Below, in pieces: positions 8,798-17,371 of a DNA stretch of 64,000 nt; within the stretch, counting starts at the first letter, position 1; every line of letters begins with the position of its first letter. The notes under the pieces are model-generated. The model made no database searches. It was given only the letters and a program-made list of their open reading frames with translations, and had not been told where the DNA came from. Position numbers and translations under genes: made by a program. Origin of the DNA: Halomarinibacterium sp034670265. Lineage in GTDB: Bacteria > Bacteroidota > Bacteroidia > Flavobacteriales > Flavobacteriaceae. Location: the NCBI GenBank assembly GCA_034670265.1, contig JAXMNU010000003.1:62001-126000 (forward strand), read 5' to 3'.

Positions 8798-9388
8798 ATG
8801 CCCTTAGTCACTCCCCTTTCCCCAGAACACGATACAGAAACCCAACAACTCGCAGAATTTTTCAACGAAACTTTGGGCTTTTGTCCCAATAGTGTGCTTA
8901 CTATGCAACGTCGTCCAGCCATTAGCAAGGCGTTTATCAATCTCAACAAAGCCGTGATGGCGAACGAAGGTCGCGTCACTTCTGCCCTTAAGCGAATGAT
9001 CGCTTGGGTAAGTAGTAATGCTACGGGATGCCGCTATTGTCAAGCCCACGCTATTCGTGCTGCAGAACGCTACGGAGCCGAGCAACAGAAACTGGACAAT
9101 ATTTGGGAATACCAAACCCATCCTGCCTTTAGCGAAGCAGAACGTGCCGCTTTGGATTTTTCATTAAAAGCTAGTCAAGTCCCCAACCAAGTGGACGAAG
9201 ACATTAAAAAGCGGTTGTATGAGCATTGGAACGAAGGAGAAATCGTGGAAATGTTGGGAGTAATATCCTTATTTGGATACCTCAACCGTTGGAACGACTC
9301 CATGGCAACTTCTATTGAAGAGGGTGCTGTAGAAAGCGGTGAAAAATACCTTGGGAAGCACGGCTGGGAAAAAGGTAAACACCTATAA
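8798..9388 (+). CDS. AhpD-like / carboxymuconolactone decarboxylase family protein
   Basis: A 196-residue all-helical protein with the AhpD redox motif C78-R-Y-C81-Q-A-H84 in TGCRYCQAHAI, preceded by LKRMIAWVSSNA, matching the peroxidase-related CMD family. The paired cysteines and nearby histidine suggest a thiol peroxidase or disulfide reductase. Its start is one base after the preceding stop, suggesting co-transcription. The last 23 codons and about 30 bases beyond are duplicated downstream at 9780-9878 with only synonymous changes, so the gene has taken part in recombination. Confidence 0.87.
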   Translation: MPLVTPLSPEHDTETQQLAEFFNETLGFCPNSVLTMQRRPAISKAFINLNKAVMANEGRVTSALKRMIAWVSSNATGCRYCQAHAIRAAERYGAEQQKLDNIWEYQTHPAFSEAERAALDFSLKASQVPNQVDEDIKKRLYEHWNEGEIVEMLGVISLFGYLNRWNDSMATSIEEGAVESGEKYLGKHGWEKGKHL

Positions 9389-9418
9389 ACCTTATCTTTT
9401 CTTTTGGTAAAATTTTAA
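9319..9418 (+). repeat. Direct repeat copy A (3' end of the AhpD-like gene)
   Basis: About 100 bases matching 9780-9878. The first 45 bases are identical; the rest of the coding part differs only at synonymous positions, and the 3' flank (CTTTTGGTAAAA) is also shared. Confidence 0.93.
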
Positions 9419-9422
9419 TGAA

Positions 9423-9776
9423 ATGAAATATCTAAAAGTTTATATACCGATAAATAACAAAAGAAATGATTTCATTTCTAGAGTCTTAAATTTATTTTTC
9501 TCAGGTGCTTGTAATAAATTAATCAGTAAAAGTAGCATTTGGTACCTTGAATTTACAGAAGAAGGTAATATTAATCGAGAAATAGGGTTAACAGATGAAC
9601 TCATACCACAAATTGCCCTGCCAAATAACACTTGCTATGGTTTTTTATCAGATTCGCAAATGACATATAATGATTTTTCTTTGGAAGATCATCAACTTGA
9701 AGCCCTTGATCAAAAAGTCTTCGAAGCAAATTGGCTTAAATTAGAAGAGAAATCTGATAATGGTTCAAATTGGTAG
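9423..9776 (+). CDS. Hypothetical protein (117 aa), inserted between duplicated gene tails
   Basis: I do not recognise this family. The protein is soluble, has no signal peptide or membrane span, and opens MKYLKVYIPINNK with an amphipathic strand pattern, followed by NTCYGFLSDSQMTYNDF and an acidic C-terminus rich in E, D and W. Coding is supported by a full 117-codon frame with its ATG just after the AhpD-like gene. It lies exactly between repeat copies A and B, which suggests it arrived with a recombination event. Small size and acidity resemble immunity-type cargo, but nothing here proves that. Confidence 0.65.
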   Translation: MKYLKVYIPINNKRNDFISRVLNLFFSGACNKLISKSSIWYLEFTEEGNINREIGLTDELIPQIALPNNTCYGFLSDSQMTYNDFSLEDHQLEALDQKVFEANWLKLEEKSDNGSNW

Positions 9777-9779
9777 TGT

Positions 9780-9878
9780 AGAGGGTGCTGTAGAAAGCGG
9801 TGAAAAATACCTTGGGAAGCACGGTTGGGAGAAGGGAAAACATTTGTAATCGCCATATTTCTTTTGGTAAAACTTTAA
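9780..9878 (+). repeat. Direct repeat copy B of the AhpD-like gene tail
   Basis: Matches 9319-9418 (offset 461). It includes the last 22 codons, the stop and 29 downstream bases, and lies just before the promoter of the M61 peptidase. Confidence 0.93.
9781..9849 (+). pseudogene. Orphan 3' fragment of an AhpD-like gene
   Basis: The frame reads EGAVESGEKYLGKHG then WEKGKHL and a stop, identical in protein to the end of the gene at 8798-9388. The 7 base differences over 22 codons are all synonymous (for example GGC/GGT, GAA/GAG, CTA/TTG). Such a pattern needs selection on a full-length protein, so this looks like the tail of a diverged ortholog or paralog left after recombination rather than a recent copy. 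Confidence 0.85.
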
Positions 9879-9900
9879 GAGTCTTGCGTTTGAAAAAAAA

Positions 9901-9908
9901 TATCTTTG
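9901..9908 (+). promoter_or_regulatory. TAnnTTTG -7 box for the M61 peptidase gene
   Basis: TATCTTTG, exact match, 23 bases before the ATG at 9932. It also supports that start over any upstream in-frame codon. Confidence 0.65.
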
Positions 9909-9931
9909 TGATATTAAATTCATCAATCATC

Positions 9932-11821
9932 ATGAGACATCTCTTTACACTTTTAGTACTTTCCATTTTCTTTATTGGCTGTACTTCCACAAAAACAACA
10001 AACAACGACTTAGCTGTTTCAAATCCTATTGAAACTAGTTTAAGCCTCGTAAATATTACTAACGATAAAATTCCTGTAGTTATAAATCCTGGGCGATTTA
10101 CAAACGACACACTAACGTATCGTTTACCAAAAGTGGTACAGGGAACCTATTCTGTAAGTAATTTTGGAAGATATGTTGAAAACTTTAAAGCTATTGACTA
10201 CAAAGGAAACGAGCTTCCAAGCACAAAGATTGACGATAATTCTTGGTCCATTACCAATGCTTCTCAATTGGATAAAATTATATACGACGTGAACGATACT
10301 TTCGACACTGAAACTTCTGGAAACATAGGAAGTGAAAACCCTTTTTCACCTGCTGGAACCAATATTGACACTACCAATTTTGTGTTGAATTTACACGGAT
10401 TTATAGGCTATTTCGATTCTTTAAAAAACGCACAATACAAACTGGATGTTACCGCACCAAGTGATTTTAAAAGATCTTCTGCAATTCAAGAACTTAGCTC
10501 TAACGTGAGTTCTGACGGTGCGACTACAACAACTAGTTATTTTGCTCCTCGTTATTTTGATATCACAGACAATCCCATGTTTTATGGTGAATTGGATGTA
10601 GAAGAATTTACAGTAGGCGGTATTAAAGTTGTTTTAAGTGTGTATTCACCAAACAAGGTACATTCGGCTGCTGCTTTAAAGGAAAGCATGTTTTCTATGA
10701 TGCAAGGGCAGAAAAGATATTTAGGAGAAATTAATTCAACTCCTCGTTACGATATTTTTCTGTATTTAAGTGATGGAGAAGAAGGTTCTCCCAAAGGACT
10801 AGGGGCTTTAGAGCATCATACTTCAACCGTTGTTGTATTGTCTGAAAAAGCAAACTTAGAAGGGCTTACAAAAGAAATGTTTGATATTGTGGCTCATGAA
10901 TTCTTTCATATCGTAACGCCTTTAAGTGTCCATAGTGAAGACGTTCATTATTTCGACTACAATAACCCCACTTTTTCTAAACATCTTTGGATGTATGAAG
11001 GCGTGACTGAATATTTTGCGCATCATTTTCAAGTGTATGAAGGTATTGTTTCTGAAGAAGAGTTTTATGCTACCCTAATGAGTAAAATTCAAACATCCAT
11101 GAGCATGGACGATACCATGAGTTTTACAGAAATGAGTGAAAATGTTCTCGATCAACCCTATGCAGCCAACTATTATAATGTGTATCAAAAAGGGGCTTTA
11201 ATAGGAATGTGCATCGATATTTTAATGAGGGAAGCAAGCAACGGAGAACGCAGTATGTTGTCCCTTATGAAGGAATTGTCAAATAAATACGGAAAAGATA
11301 AACCCTTTAACGACGATACTATTTTAGCTGAAATTGCTCAAATGACCTATCCTTCTATTGGAAATTTCTTGAAAGCTCACGTAGTTGGAACAACCCCGAT
11401 AAATTATACTGAGTTTTTCGAAAAAGCGGGATTGGAAGTTGTTGAAGCTACTGTAAAAACGAATTTTATCCAAAATGGAGATGCTTTTATTTTTGCCCCA
11501 AACCGAGCAAAGGGTACAATTGCATTTACTGAAGCTGTTGCGCTTAACAGTTTCTGGCATGACAATGGTGTGCTACCAGGGGATGTTTTAAAAACTGTTA
11601 ATGGTACCGACTTAACGTTTGAAAATGCTCAACAAATCTTTACCGATATGTATATGTGGTCCCCTGGCACAAAAATTAATGTTGTGCTGGATAGAAATGG
11701 TGAGGAAATTATTATAGATAAGGAGCTTACCCAGTCCTATACCGCTGGTCAAAAATTACAACCCAATCCTGGAGCTAGTGAAGCACAAATAAACTTACGA
11801 AAAGCTTGGTTAAAAGGATAG
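9932..11821 (+). CDS. M61 family glycyl-aminopeptidase-like lipoprotein with PDZ domain
   Basis: A 629-residue protein. The start at 9932 yields a lipoprotein signal, MRHLFTLLVLSIFFIGC, with lipidated C17; a longer frame from 9800 would run through the promoter and the duplicated tail and is rejected. Zinc motif HEFFH at 322-326, with the third ligand in MYEGVTEYF (E356), defines M61. A PDZ domain (LPGDVLKTVNGTDL) lies near residues 530-615. It should be a periplasmic or outer-membrane-anchored metallopeptidase. There is no acidic stretch after the Cys, so surface export is not predicted. The 3' end overlaps the convergent UDG-family gene by 12 bases. Confidence 0.9.
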   Translation: MRHLFTLLVLSIFFIGCTSTKTTNNDLAVSNPIETSLSLVNITNDKIPVVINPGRFTNDTLTYRLPKVVQGTYSVSNFGRYVENFKAIDYKGNELPSTKIDDNSWSITNASQLDKIIYDVNDTFDTETSGNIGSENPFSPAGTNIDTTNFVLNLHGFIGYFDSLKNAQYKLDVTAPSDFKRSSAIQELSSNVSSDGATTTTSYFAPRYFDITDNPMFYGELDVEEFTVGGIKVVLSVYSPNKVHSAAALKESMFSMMQGQKRYLGEINSTPRYDIFLYLSDGEEGSPKGLGALEHHTSTVVVLSEKANLEGLTKEMFDIVAHEFFHIVTPLSVHSEDVHYFDYNNPTFSKHLWMYEGVTEYFAHHFQVYEGIVSEEEFYATLMSKIQTSMSMDDTMSFTEMSENVLDQPYAANYYNVYQKGALIGMCIDILMREASNGERSMLSLMKELSNKYGKDKPFNDDTILAEIAQMTYPSIGNFLKAHVVGTTPINYTEFFEKAGLEVVEATVKTNFIQNGDAFIFAPNRAKGTIAFTEAVALNSFWHDNGVLPGDVLKTVNGTDLTFENAQQIFTDMYMWSPGTKINVVLDRNGEEIIIDKELTQSYTAGQKLQPNPGASEAQINLRKAWLKG

Positions 11822-12385
11822 AATGTTTTGTACTTGATTTCTTAATTGTGGCAAAACATCCTTTTCAAACCACTTATTTTTAGACAACCAAAAACGGTTT
11901 CTGGGCGAAGGATGGGGTAACGGAAAATATTTGGGCTGGTAGTCTGTAAAATTACGAACCGTCTCGGTTAAATTCTTTTTAGTTGTATCTTTTAGGTAAT
12001 ACGCTTGAGCATAGGTGCCAATAAGAATAAACAATTCTACAGAATCCATCTGCTGAAACATTGTTTTATGCCATTGTGGGGCACATTCGGGACGTGGTGG
12101 AAGATCACCACTTTTTCCTTTTCCGGGGCAACAAAATCCCATTGGAACAATGGCGAAGTTGGACGGATTGTAAAATACTGCTTCGGTGACTTCAAGCCAC
12201 TTCCGTAATTGTTTTCCGCTAGCATCATCCCACGGAATTCCAGATTCATGTACTTTAGTCCCGGGTGCCTGACCAATAATAGCAATTTTAGAATCTTTAG
12301 CAAATGAAAAAACTGGTCTTGGACCTAAAGGAAGGTGTGCTGCGCAAATAGTACAGTTCTTTATTTCAGCGATTAGCTTTTTCAT
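11810..12385 (-). CDS. Uracil-DNA glycosylase family protein
   Basis: A 191-residue protein of the UDG superfamily: the motif A region reads IIGQAPGTKVHESGIPW and the late motif LPHPSPRNRFW supplies the HPSPRN loop. Cysteines at NCTIC (11, 14) and at GFCCPGKG and PEC could bind an iron-sulfur cluster, as in family 4 and 5 UDGs, though the spacing is not standard. It would remove uracil or a related base from DNA. The start overlaps the stop of rsmI (ATGA at 12382-12385), so the two are translationally coupled. Exact substrate uncertain. Confidence 0.83.
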   Translation of the reverse strand: MKKLIAEIKNCTICAAHLPLGPRPVFSFAKDSKIAIIGQAPGTKVHESGIPWDDASGKQLRKWLEVTEAVFYNPSNFAIVPMGFCCPGKGKSGDLPPRPECAPQWHKTMFQQMDSVELFILIGTYAQAYYLKDTTKKNLTETVRNFTDYQPKYFPLPHPSPRNRFWLSKNKWFEKDVLPQLRNQVQNILSF

Positions 12386-13053
12386 TTCTTTCCTCCAACA
12401 ACAATAACCAATTCACCTTTTGGTGGTTTAGCTTCAAAATGTTTTAAGACATCTTCGGCATTTCCACGAATGGTTTCCTCGTGAAGCTTACTTAATTCTC
12501 TGGAAACCGAAACGGGTCTTTCAGCTCCAAAAAACTCAATAAATTGTGCTAATGTTTTTACTAATTTATGAGGCGATTCGTAAAAAATAAGTGTCCGAGT
12601 TTCTTCAGCTAATTGAATCAGCCGTGTTTGCCTTCCTTTTTTTACAGGAAGAAAGCCTTCAAAAACAAATCGGTCGTTTGGAAAACCACTATTCACCAAA
12701 GCCGGGACAAAGGCCGTGGCTCCTGGCAAACAGTCCACTTCAATACCGGCTTCCACACAGGCTCGTGTTAATAAAAATCCTGGGTCGCTAATGGCAGGGG
12801 TTCCTGCATCGCTAATTAACGCAACATTTTGTCCAGCCTCAATTTTAGACACAATTCCAGCCACTGTTTTATGCTCGTTATGCATATGGTGCGATTGCAT
12901 TTGTGTAGCAATATCGAAGTGCTTCAGGAGTTTTCCGCTAGTACGGGTGTCTTCGGCAAGAATTACATCTACTTCTTTTAAGACTTCAATCGCCCTAAAA
13001 GTCATATCCTTTAAATTACCAATGGGTGTGGGAACTAAGTAGAGTTTTCCCAT
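12382..13053 (-). CDS. rsmI: 16S rRNA (cytidine1402-2'-O)-methyltransferase
   Basis: A 223-residue tetrapyrrole-methylase-fold enzyme. It starts MGKLYLVPTPIGNLKDM, followed by ILAEDTRTSGKLLKHF and ALISDAGTPAISDPG, all signatures of RsmI, which methylates the ribose of C1402 in the decoding centre using SAM. FYESPHKL and ELSKLHEE complete the family motifs. It lies between a coiled-coil protein gene (7 bases upstream) and the UDG-family gene (4-base overlap), forming a small minus-strand operon. Confidence 0.95.
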   Translation of the reverse strand: MGKLYLVPTPIGNLKDMTFRAIEVLKEVDVILAEDTRTSGKLLKHFDIATQMQSHHMHNEHKTVAGIVSKIEAGQNVALISDAGTPAISDPGFLLTRACVEAGIEVDCLPGATAFVPALVNSGFPNDRFVFEGFLPVKKGRQTRLIQLAEETRTLIFYESPHKLVKTLAQFIEFFGAERPVSVSRELSKLHEETIRGNAEDVLKHFEAKPPKGELVIVVGGKK

Positions 13054-13060
13054 AAGAAGT

Positions 13061-13840
13061 TTAGTTAAAACGCTTTTCGATTAATGTCATAAAGCGTTCG
13101 GAATATTCATCTTTGTTAAGCCAATAATTATAGTCCGGTTTTACTCTGCCTTTTATAAATTCCTGAGCTTTTTCAAATGAAGGCATTGTATTAATTTGAG
13201 AAAGCACGCGTGAATAATCGTCGGCACTACCATCAAATAAATGCTTAATAAATGCCAAGCGGTCATTAAGACCTATGGTCATTGCCCCTTGAATACTATC
13301 GTTTAACGACTTGGGTTTTTCAACCGTATTTTGCTTAGTAGCTTCTTCATCCTTAGGCTTTTCTAAAGTTTCAGTATTTGCTTCATTTTTTGAAACTAAT
13401 GGCGTTTCTTTTCTTTCAAAAACAGGCATTTCTTTGTAATGAGACGCAAAGTCCTCTAGATCGTTTTTCTGAAACTGCTTGGGCGGAAGTACTTTCTCTA
13501 ACAATTCATCTACTTGCTGAGATTCCTGAGGCATTTGAGCCACTAAATCCTTTATTTTTTCGGTAGCTGGCTCGATGAGCTCTTCTTTATTTTCAGGCGA
13601 TGGAACGGGTTTTGGATCCTTAAACCAATTTTGCTCTCTAAAGCTTTTGGAGTCAAGTGATTCCTCCTTTGTTTCCAAAGCAGTACTTCCCATAATTTGC
13701 GATTCCATATACTCTAATACCGAAAGTTTTTCGTACAACTCTCTAGCTTGCTCCTTCATTTTTGTAATTTCTCCCAAGGAATCATGCGCCGCAATGTTTT
13801 GAGCTAATTCCTTTAGTTTTTTTTGGAGTTCCTTCTTCAT
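13061..13840 (-). CDS. Conserved hypothetical coiled-coil protein
   Basis: A 259-residue soluble protein with no signal peptide. Residues 1-45 are charged and helical (KELQKKLKELAQNI...), a likely coiled coil. The middle is a low-complexity, Glu/Lys/Pro-rich linker. The last ~75 residues (ALNDRLAFIKHLFDGSADDYS, then FEKAQEFIKGRVKPDY) form a compact helical domain that I recall from uncharacterised Flavobacteriaceae proteins. It heads the operon with rsmI. No function can be assigned. Confidence 0.75.
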   Translation of the reverse strand: MKKELQKKLKELAQNIAAHDSLGEITKMKEQARELYEKLSVLEYMESQIMGSTALETKEESLDSKSFREQNWFKDPKPVPSPENKEELIEPATEKIKDLVAQMPQESQQVDELLEKVLPPKQFQKNDLEDFASHYKEMPVFERKETPLVSKNEANTETLEKPKDEEATKQNTVEKPKSLNDSIQGAMTIGLNDRLAFIKHLFDGSADDYSRVLSQINTMPSFEKAQEFIKGRVKPDYNYWLNKDEYSERFMTLIEKRFN

Positions 13841-13940
13841 AACTTTTATTATTTATGCAGCGTTGTATTTTTTGTTTTGCTAAATTTACGCATCCTTTAT
13901 GTAAACGTCAAAGAATTCTATTTTATTCTAAAAGCTAATT

Positions 13941-14579
13941 ATGTTTCTCGAAAATACAGTAAATCAAAAAGAGCAATTTGGATGGATTGAGGTAATTTGT
14001 GGCTCTATGTTTTCGGGAAAAACCGAAGAGTTAATCCGAAGATTAAAACGTGCCAAATTTGCACGACAAAGAGTCGAAATTTTTAAGCCCTCTGTCGATA
14101 ATCGATACGATGAAGATAAAGTAGTTTCTCACGATAGTAATGAAATTCGGTCAACGCCAGTCCCCGCAGCAGCAAACATCCCTATTCTTGCAGATGGTTG
14201 TGATGTCATTGGTATTGACGAAGCTCAGTTTTTTGATGATGAAATTGTAAAAGTTTGTAATGATCTTGCTAATCAAGGCATGCGAGTTATCGTTGCAGGG
14301 TTGGATATGGATTTTAAGGGGAATCCCTTTGGTCCAATGCCCGCTCTTATGGCAACTGCAGAGTATGTAACCAAGGTACATGCGGTTTGTACGAGAACTG
14401 GAAATCTTGCGCATTTTAGTTATCGAAAAGCCCAAAGCGATGACCTAGTTTTATTAGGTGAAACTGAAGAATACGAGCCTCTAAGCAGAGCTGCTTATTA
14501 CAAAGCTATGTTGCGTGAGCGTGTTAAAAAAATTGATGTAAAGGATCCCGAGCAAATCCCAAGTAAAAAACAAGCATAG
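13941..14579 (+). CDS. tdk: Thymidine kinase (type II)
   Basis: A 212-residue enzyme that phosphorylates thymidine with ATP in nucleotide salvage. The P-loop is GSMFSGKT (21-28); the Walker B-like motif is IGIDEAQFFDD, and the base-binding lasso region is present (AGLDMDFKGNPFGPM). The structural zinc site of type II kinases appears lost: the usual CxxCG is AVCTRTGN and the second Cys pair is replaced in YEPLSRAAYY. alr follows one base after the stop, so both are co-transcribed. A TAAATTTA at 13881-13888 is the only promoter-like element seen. Confidence 0.93.
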   Translation: MFLENTVNQKEQFGWIEVICGSMFSGKTEELIRRLKRAKFARQRVEIFKPSVDNRYDEDKVVSHDSNEIRSTPVPAAANIPILADGCDVIGIDEAQFFDDEIVKVCNDLANQGMRVIVAGLDMDFKGNPFGPMPALMATAEYVTKVHAVCTRTGNLAHFSYRKAQSDDLVLLGETEEYEPLSRAAYYKAMLRERVKKIDVKDPEQIPSKKQA

Positions 14580-14580
14580 T

Positions 14581-15711
14581 ATGTCAAAATCTGAAGCGAA
14601 CATCAACGAAACCGTTTTGGAAATTGACCTTGACGCTCTAGCTCACAATTACCACTTTTTAAAATCTAAAATAAAACCCGCCACCAGAATGATGGCGGTG
14701 GTTAAGGCTTTTGGATATGGGAGTGATTCGATAGAAGTTTCTAAAGAATTAGTAACGTTAGGTATCGATTATTTTGCTGTAGCCTATGCTAATGAAGGAG
14801 AAGCATTGCGAAATAATGGAGTCACAACACCTATTTTAGTGTTGCACTCTTTGCCTGGCAATTTTGATGTTATTCTGAAAAGATGCTTGGAGCCCAATAT
14901 TTATTCCCTTAAAATCTTAAAAGAGTTTATTGCCTTTGCCGAAGAGCATCAACAAAAAGACTATCCCATTCATATTAAATTTAATACGGGACTTAATCGA
15001 TTGGGTTTTTCTGAAAATGATATTGATGCTATTAAAGAATTACTTTTAATGACAAAAAGTGTGAAAGTGAAATCGGTATTTTCACATTTGGCTGCCAGTG
15101 AAGATCTTTCTGAAAAAGAGTTTACGCTTAACCAAATTGAAAAATTTACATCTTATTCTGAAAAGTTCATTCAAAAATTGGGTTATCAACCAATTCGGCA
15201 TACACTTAATACTTCAGGAATCTTAAATTATCCTGAAGCACAATTCGATATGGTGCGCACAGGTATTGGGCTCTATGGTTTTGGCAATAATCCAAAATTT
15301 GATCAATTTCTTAAACCTATTGGCTCACTTAAAACAGTTATTTCTCAAATTCACGAAGTTAAAAGAGGAGAGAGCTTGGGTTACAATAGAGCCTTTACAG
15401 CTGTTAAAGACACTAAAACAGCTACGCTCCCCATAGGTCATGCAGATGGCATAACAAGAATTTATGGAAATGGTGTTGGGTGGGTCACTATTAATAGAAA
15501 GAAAGCTCCTATTGTAGGCAATGTATGTATGGATATGGTTATGGTAGATATTACCGGAATTGATTGTAAAGAAGGGGACGAAGTTCTTTTCTTTGGAGAA
15601 AACTCTTCTGCCGATTCTATTGCAAATGCCGCAAGCACTATCTCTTATGAGCTCATTACGGCTATCTCCCAACGAGTAAAACGTGTCATTAAACGAAAAC
15701 ACAAGTCTTGA
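14581..15711 (+). CDS. alr: Alanine racemase
   Basis: A 376-residue PLP enzyme that interconverts L- and D-alanine for peptidoglycan. The PLP lysine is K42 in MAVVKAFGYG (the family AVVKANAYGHG pattern is altered to AFGYGSD). The second catalytic residue is the Tyr in ESLGYNRAFTA, with VGNVCMDMVMVDIT in the C-terminal beta domain. The reading frame is complete and starts with ATG one base after tdk, so expression depends on the upstream promoter. Confidence 0.94.
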   Translation: MSKSEANINETVLEIDLDALAHNYHFLKSKIKPATRMMAVVKAFGYGSDSIEVSKELVTLGIDYFAVAYANEGEALRNNGVTTPILVLHSLPGNFDVILKRCLEPNIYSLKILKEFIAFAEEHQQKDYPIHIKFNTGLNRLGFSENDIDAIKELLLMTKSVKVKSVFSHLAASEDLSEKEFTLNQIEKFTSYSEKFIQKLGYQPIRHTLNTSGILNYPEAQFDMVRTGIGLYGFGNNPKFDQFLKPIGSLKTVISQIHEVKRGESLGYNRAFTAVKDTKTATLPIGHADGITRIYGNGVGWVTINRKKAPIVGNVCMDMVMVDITGIDCKEGDEVLFFGENSSADSIANAASTISYELITAISQRVKRVIKRKHKS

Positions 15712-15784
15712 AGTAGATTATTTTAACAACAAAAGGGTTTTTTGCGTAATTTAGTGCCTTATTAACACTAAAAACCAAGCAATT

Positions 15785-16192
15785 ATGCTAAAAGAATTTA
15801 AAGATTTTATAATGACTGGTAACGTAATAGAGTTATCTATTGCTGTTATTTTAGGTGCCGCACTAGGTGGTGTTGTTTCTGGATTTACCAATGATGTTAT
15901 GATGCCAATCGTAGGTCATTTTACAGGAGGAATGGACTTTTCTGCTTTAAAAGTAGTTTTATCTGAAGCTGTTGTAGATGCTGAAGGAAATGTAACAACT
16001 CCTGAAAATGCTGTTTTATGGGGTAAATGGGTAAATGCTTTAATAAATCTTGTAATTGTTGGTTTCGTATTATTTTTAATTGTGAAAGCATACAATAAAA
16101 CTAAAAAGAAAAAAGAGGAAGCGCCTGCTCCAGATCCAGGACCGTCTGAAGTTGATTTACTAAAAGAAATTAGAGACGCTCTTAAAAAGTAA
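15785..16192 (+). CDS. mscL: Large-conductance mechanosensitive channel
   Basis: A 135-residue inner-membrane channel protein that opens under membrane tension to release solutes during osmotic downshock. N-terminal LKEFKDFIMTGNVIELSIAV and pore helix VILGAALGGVVSGFTNDVMMP (two parts of TM1) match MscL; TM2 is ALINLVIVGFVLFLIVKAYN, and the cytoplasmic tail is helical and charged (VDLLKEIRDALK). The upstream 73-base gap has a 7-bp inverted repeat (TTTAGTG/CACTAAA, 15750-15772). A strong terminator follows. Confidence 0.96.
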   Translation: MLKEFKDFIMTGNVIELSIAVILGAALGGVVSGFTNDVMMPIVGHFTGGMDFSALKVVLSEAVVDAEGNVTTPENAVLWGKWVNALINLVIVGFVLFLIVKAYNKTKKKKEEAPAPDPGPSEVDLLKEIRDALKK

Positions 16193-16230
16193 ACGCGTAG
16201 CAACCGCTACATTACATATTTTAATAGTAA

Positions 16231-16258
16231 ACCCCGCCCATTGGCGGGGTCTTTTTTT
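16231..16258 (+). terminator. Rho-independent terminator after mscL
   Basis: ACCCCGCC (16231-16238) pairs perfectly with GGCGGGGT (16243-16250) around a CATT loop and is followed by CTTTTTTT. Confidence 0.95.
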
Positions 16259-16293
16259 GGCATTTTTTTCAGAAATAATAAGCCGTAATCCCT

Positions 16294-16301
16294 TACTTTT
16301 G
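16294..16301 (+). promoter_or_regulatory. TAnnTTTG -7 box for asd
   Basis: TACTTTTG, exact match, 16 bases before the ATG at 16318 and just after the mscL terminator. Confidence 0.65.
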
Positions 16302-16317
16302 AACAAAATTTATATGT

Positions 16318-17307
16318 ATGAAAATTGCTGTTGTAGGTGCTACTGGTATGGTAGGAGAAGTGATGCTTCAACTTTTAGCTGAAAGAAATTTTCCTATTAC
16401 CGAATTAATTCCTGTTGCTTCAGAAAAATCTGTTGGTAAAACCATTTCCTTTAAAGGGAAGGATTATCCTATAATTTCTATGGTAGATGCCATTGCTAAA
16501 AAACCTGCTATCGCTATTTTATCTGCTGGAGGAGAAACATCGCTTGAGTGGGCACCCAAATTTGCTGAGGTTGGAACGACGGTTATTGACAACTCTTCGG
16601 CTTGGCGAATGGATGCAACAAAAAAGTTGGTAGTTCCAGAAATCAATGCTTCGGTGTTAACCATAGATGATAAAATTATTGCCAATCCTAACTGTTCAAC
16701 GATACAATTGGTTATGGCATTGGCTCCGCTTCATAAAAAATACAAAATGCGCAGAGTGATTGTATCAACCTATCAATCTGTTTCGGGTACGGGAGTAAAG
16801 GCGGTTCAGCAATTAGAAAATGAAATAGCAGGAGTGAAAGGAGAAATGGCATATCCCTACCCTATTCATAAAAATGCCATCCCGCAATGTGATATTTTTG
16901 AAGCCAATGGATATACAAAAGAAGAAATGAAATTGGCAAGAGAGCCACAAAAAATATTGGACGATAGAACCTTTTCTGTATCTGCAACTGCTGTTAGAAT
17001 ACCAACTGCTGGGGGACATAGCGAATCTGTAAATGTTGAGTTTCATCAAGATTTTGATCTTTCCGAAGTTCGCCAAATACTGCATAATACTCCTGGAATT
17101 GTGGTGCAGGATAATCCAGACACAAAGACCTATCCTATGCCAATGTACGCTAACCAAAAAGACGATGTTTTTGTAGGTCGCATGCGTAGAGATGAAACTC
17201 AACCCAATACTTTAAATATGTGGATTGTGAGTGATAACTTGCGAAAAGGAGCCGCTACAAATGCTATTCAAATTGCAGAATACCTTTTAAAAAATAACTT
17301 AGTATAA
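16318..17307 (+). CDS. asd: Aspartate-semialdehyde dehydrogenase
   Basis: A 329-residue NADP-dependent enzyme that makes aspartate semialdehyde from aspartyl phosphate, feeding lysine, diaminopimelate, threonine and methionine synthesis. N-terminal MKIAVVGATGMVGEVML is the Rossmann loop; catalytic C126 lies in IANPNCSTIQLV; GGHSESVNVEF carries the conserved histidine. It forms a single-gene unit with its own promoter and an upstream terminator. Confidence 0.96.
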   Translation: MKIAVVGATGMVGEVMLQLLAERNFPITELIPVASEKSVGKTISFKGKDYPIISMVDAIAKKPAIAILSAGGETSLEWAPKFAEVGTTVIDNSSAWRMDATKKLVVPEINASVLTIDDKIIANPNCSTIQLVMALAPLHKKYKMRRVIVSTYQSVSGTGVKAVQQLENEIAGVKGEMAYPYPIHKNAIPQCDIFEANGYTKEEMKLAREPQKILDDRTFSVSATAVRIPTAGGHSESVNVEFHQDFDLSEVRQILHNTPGIVVQDNPDTKTYPMPMYANQKDDVFVGRMRRDETQPNTLNMWIVSDNLRKGAATNAIQIAEYLLKNNLV

Positions 17308-17371
17308 GTACTTTCTATTTGTAAGCAACCATTGAAGAGTGCGTCTAAAACACAACCTTCTAAACTTATAA

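Noticed and set aside
9800..9931. In-frame extension of the M61 peptidase upstream to 9800
   Set aside because: It would run through the duplicated gene tail in another frame and through the TATCTTTG promoter box; the ATG at 9932 starts a proper lipoprotein signal.
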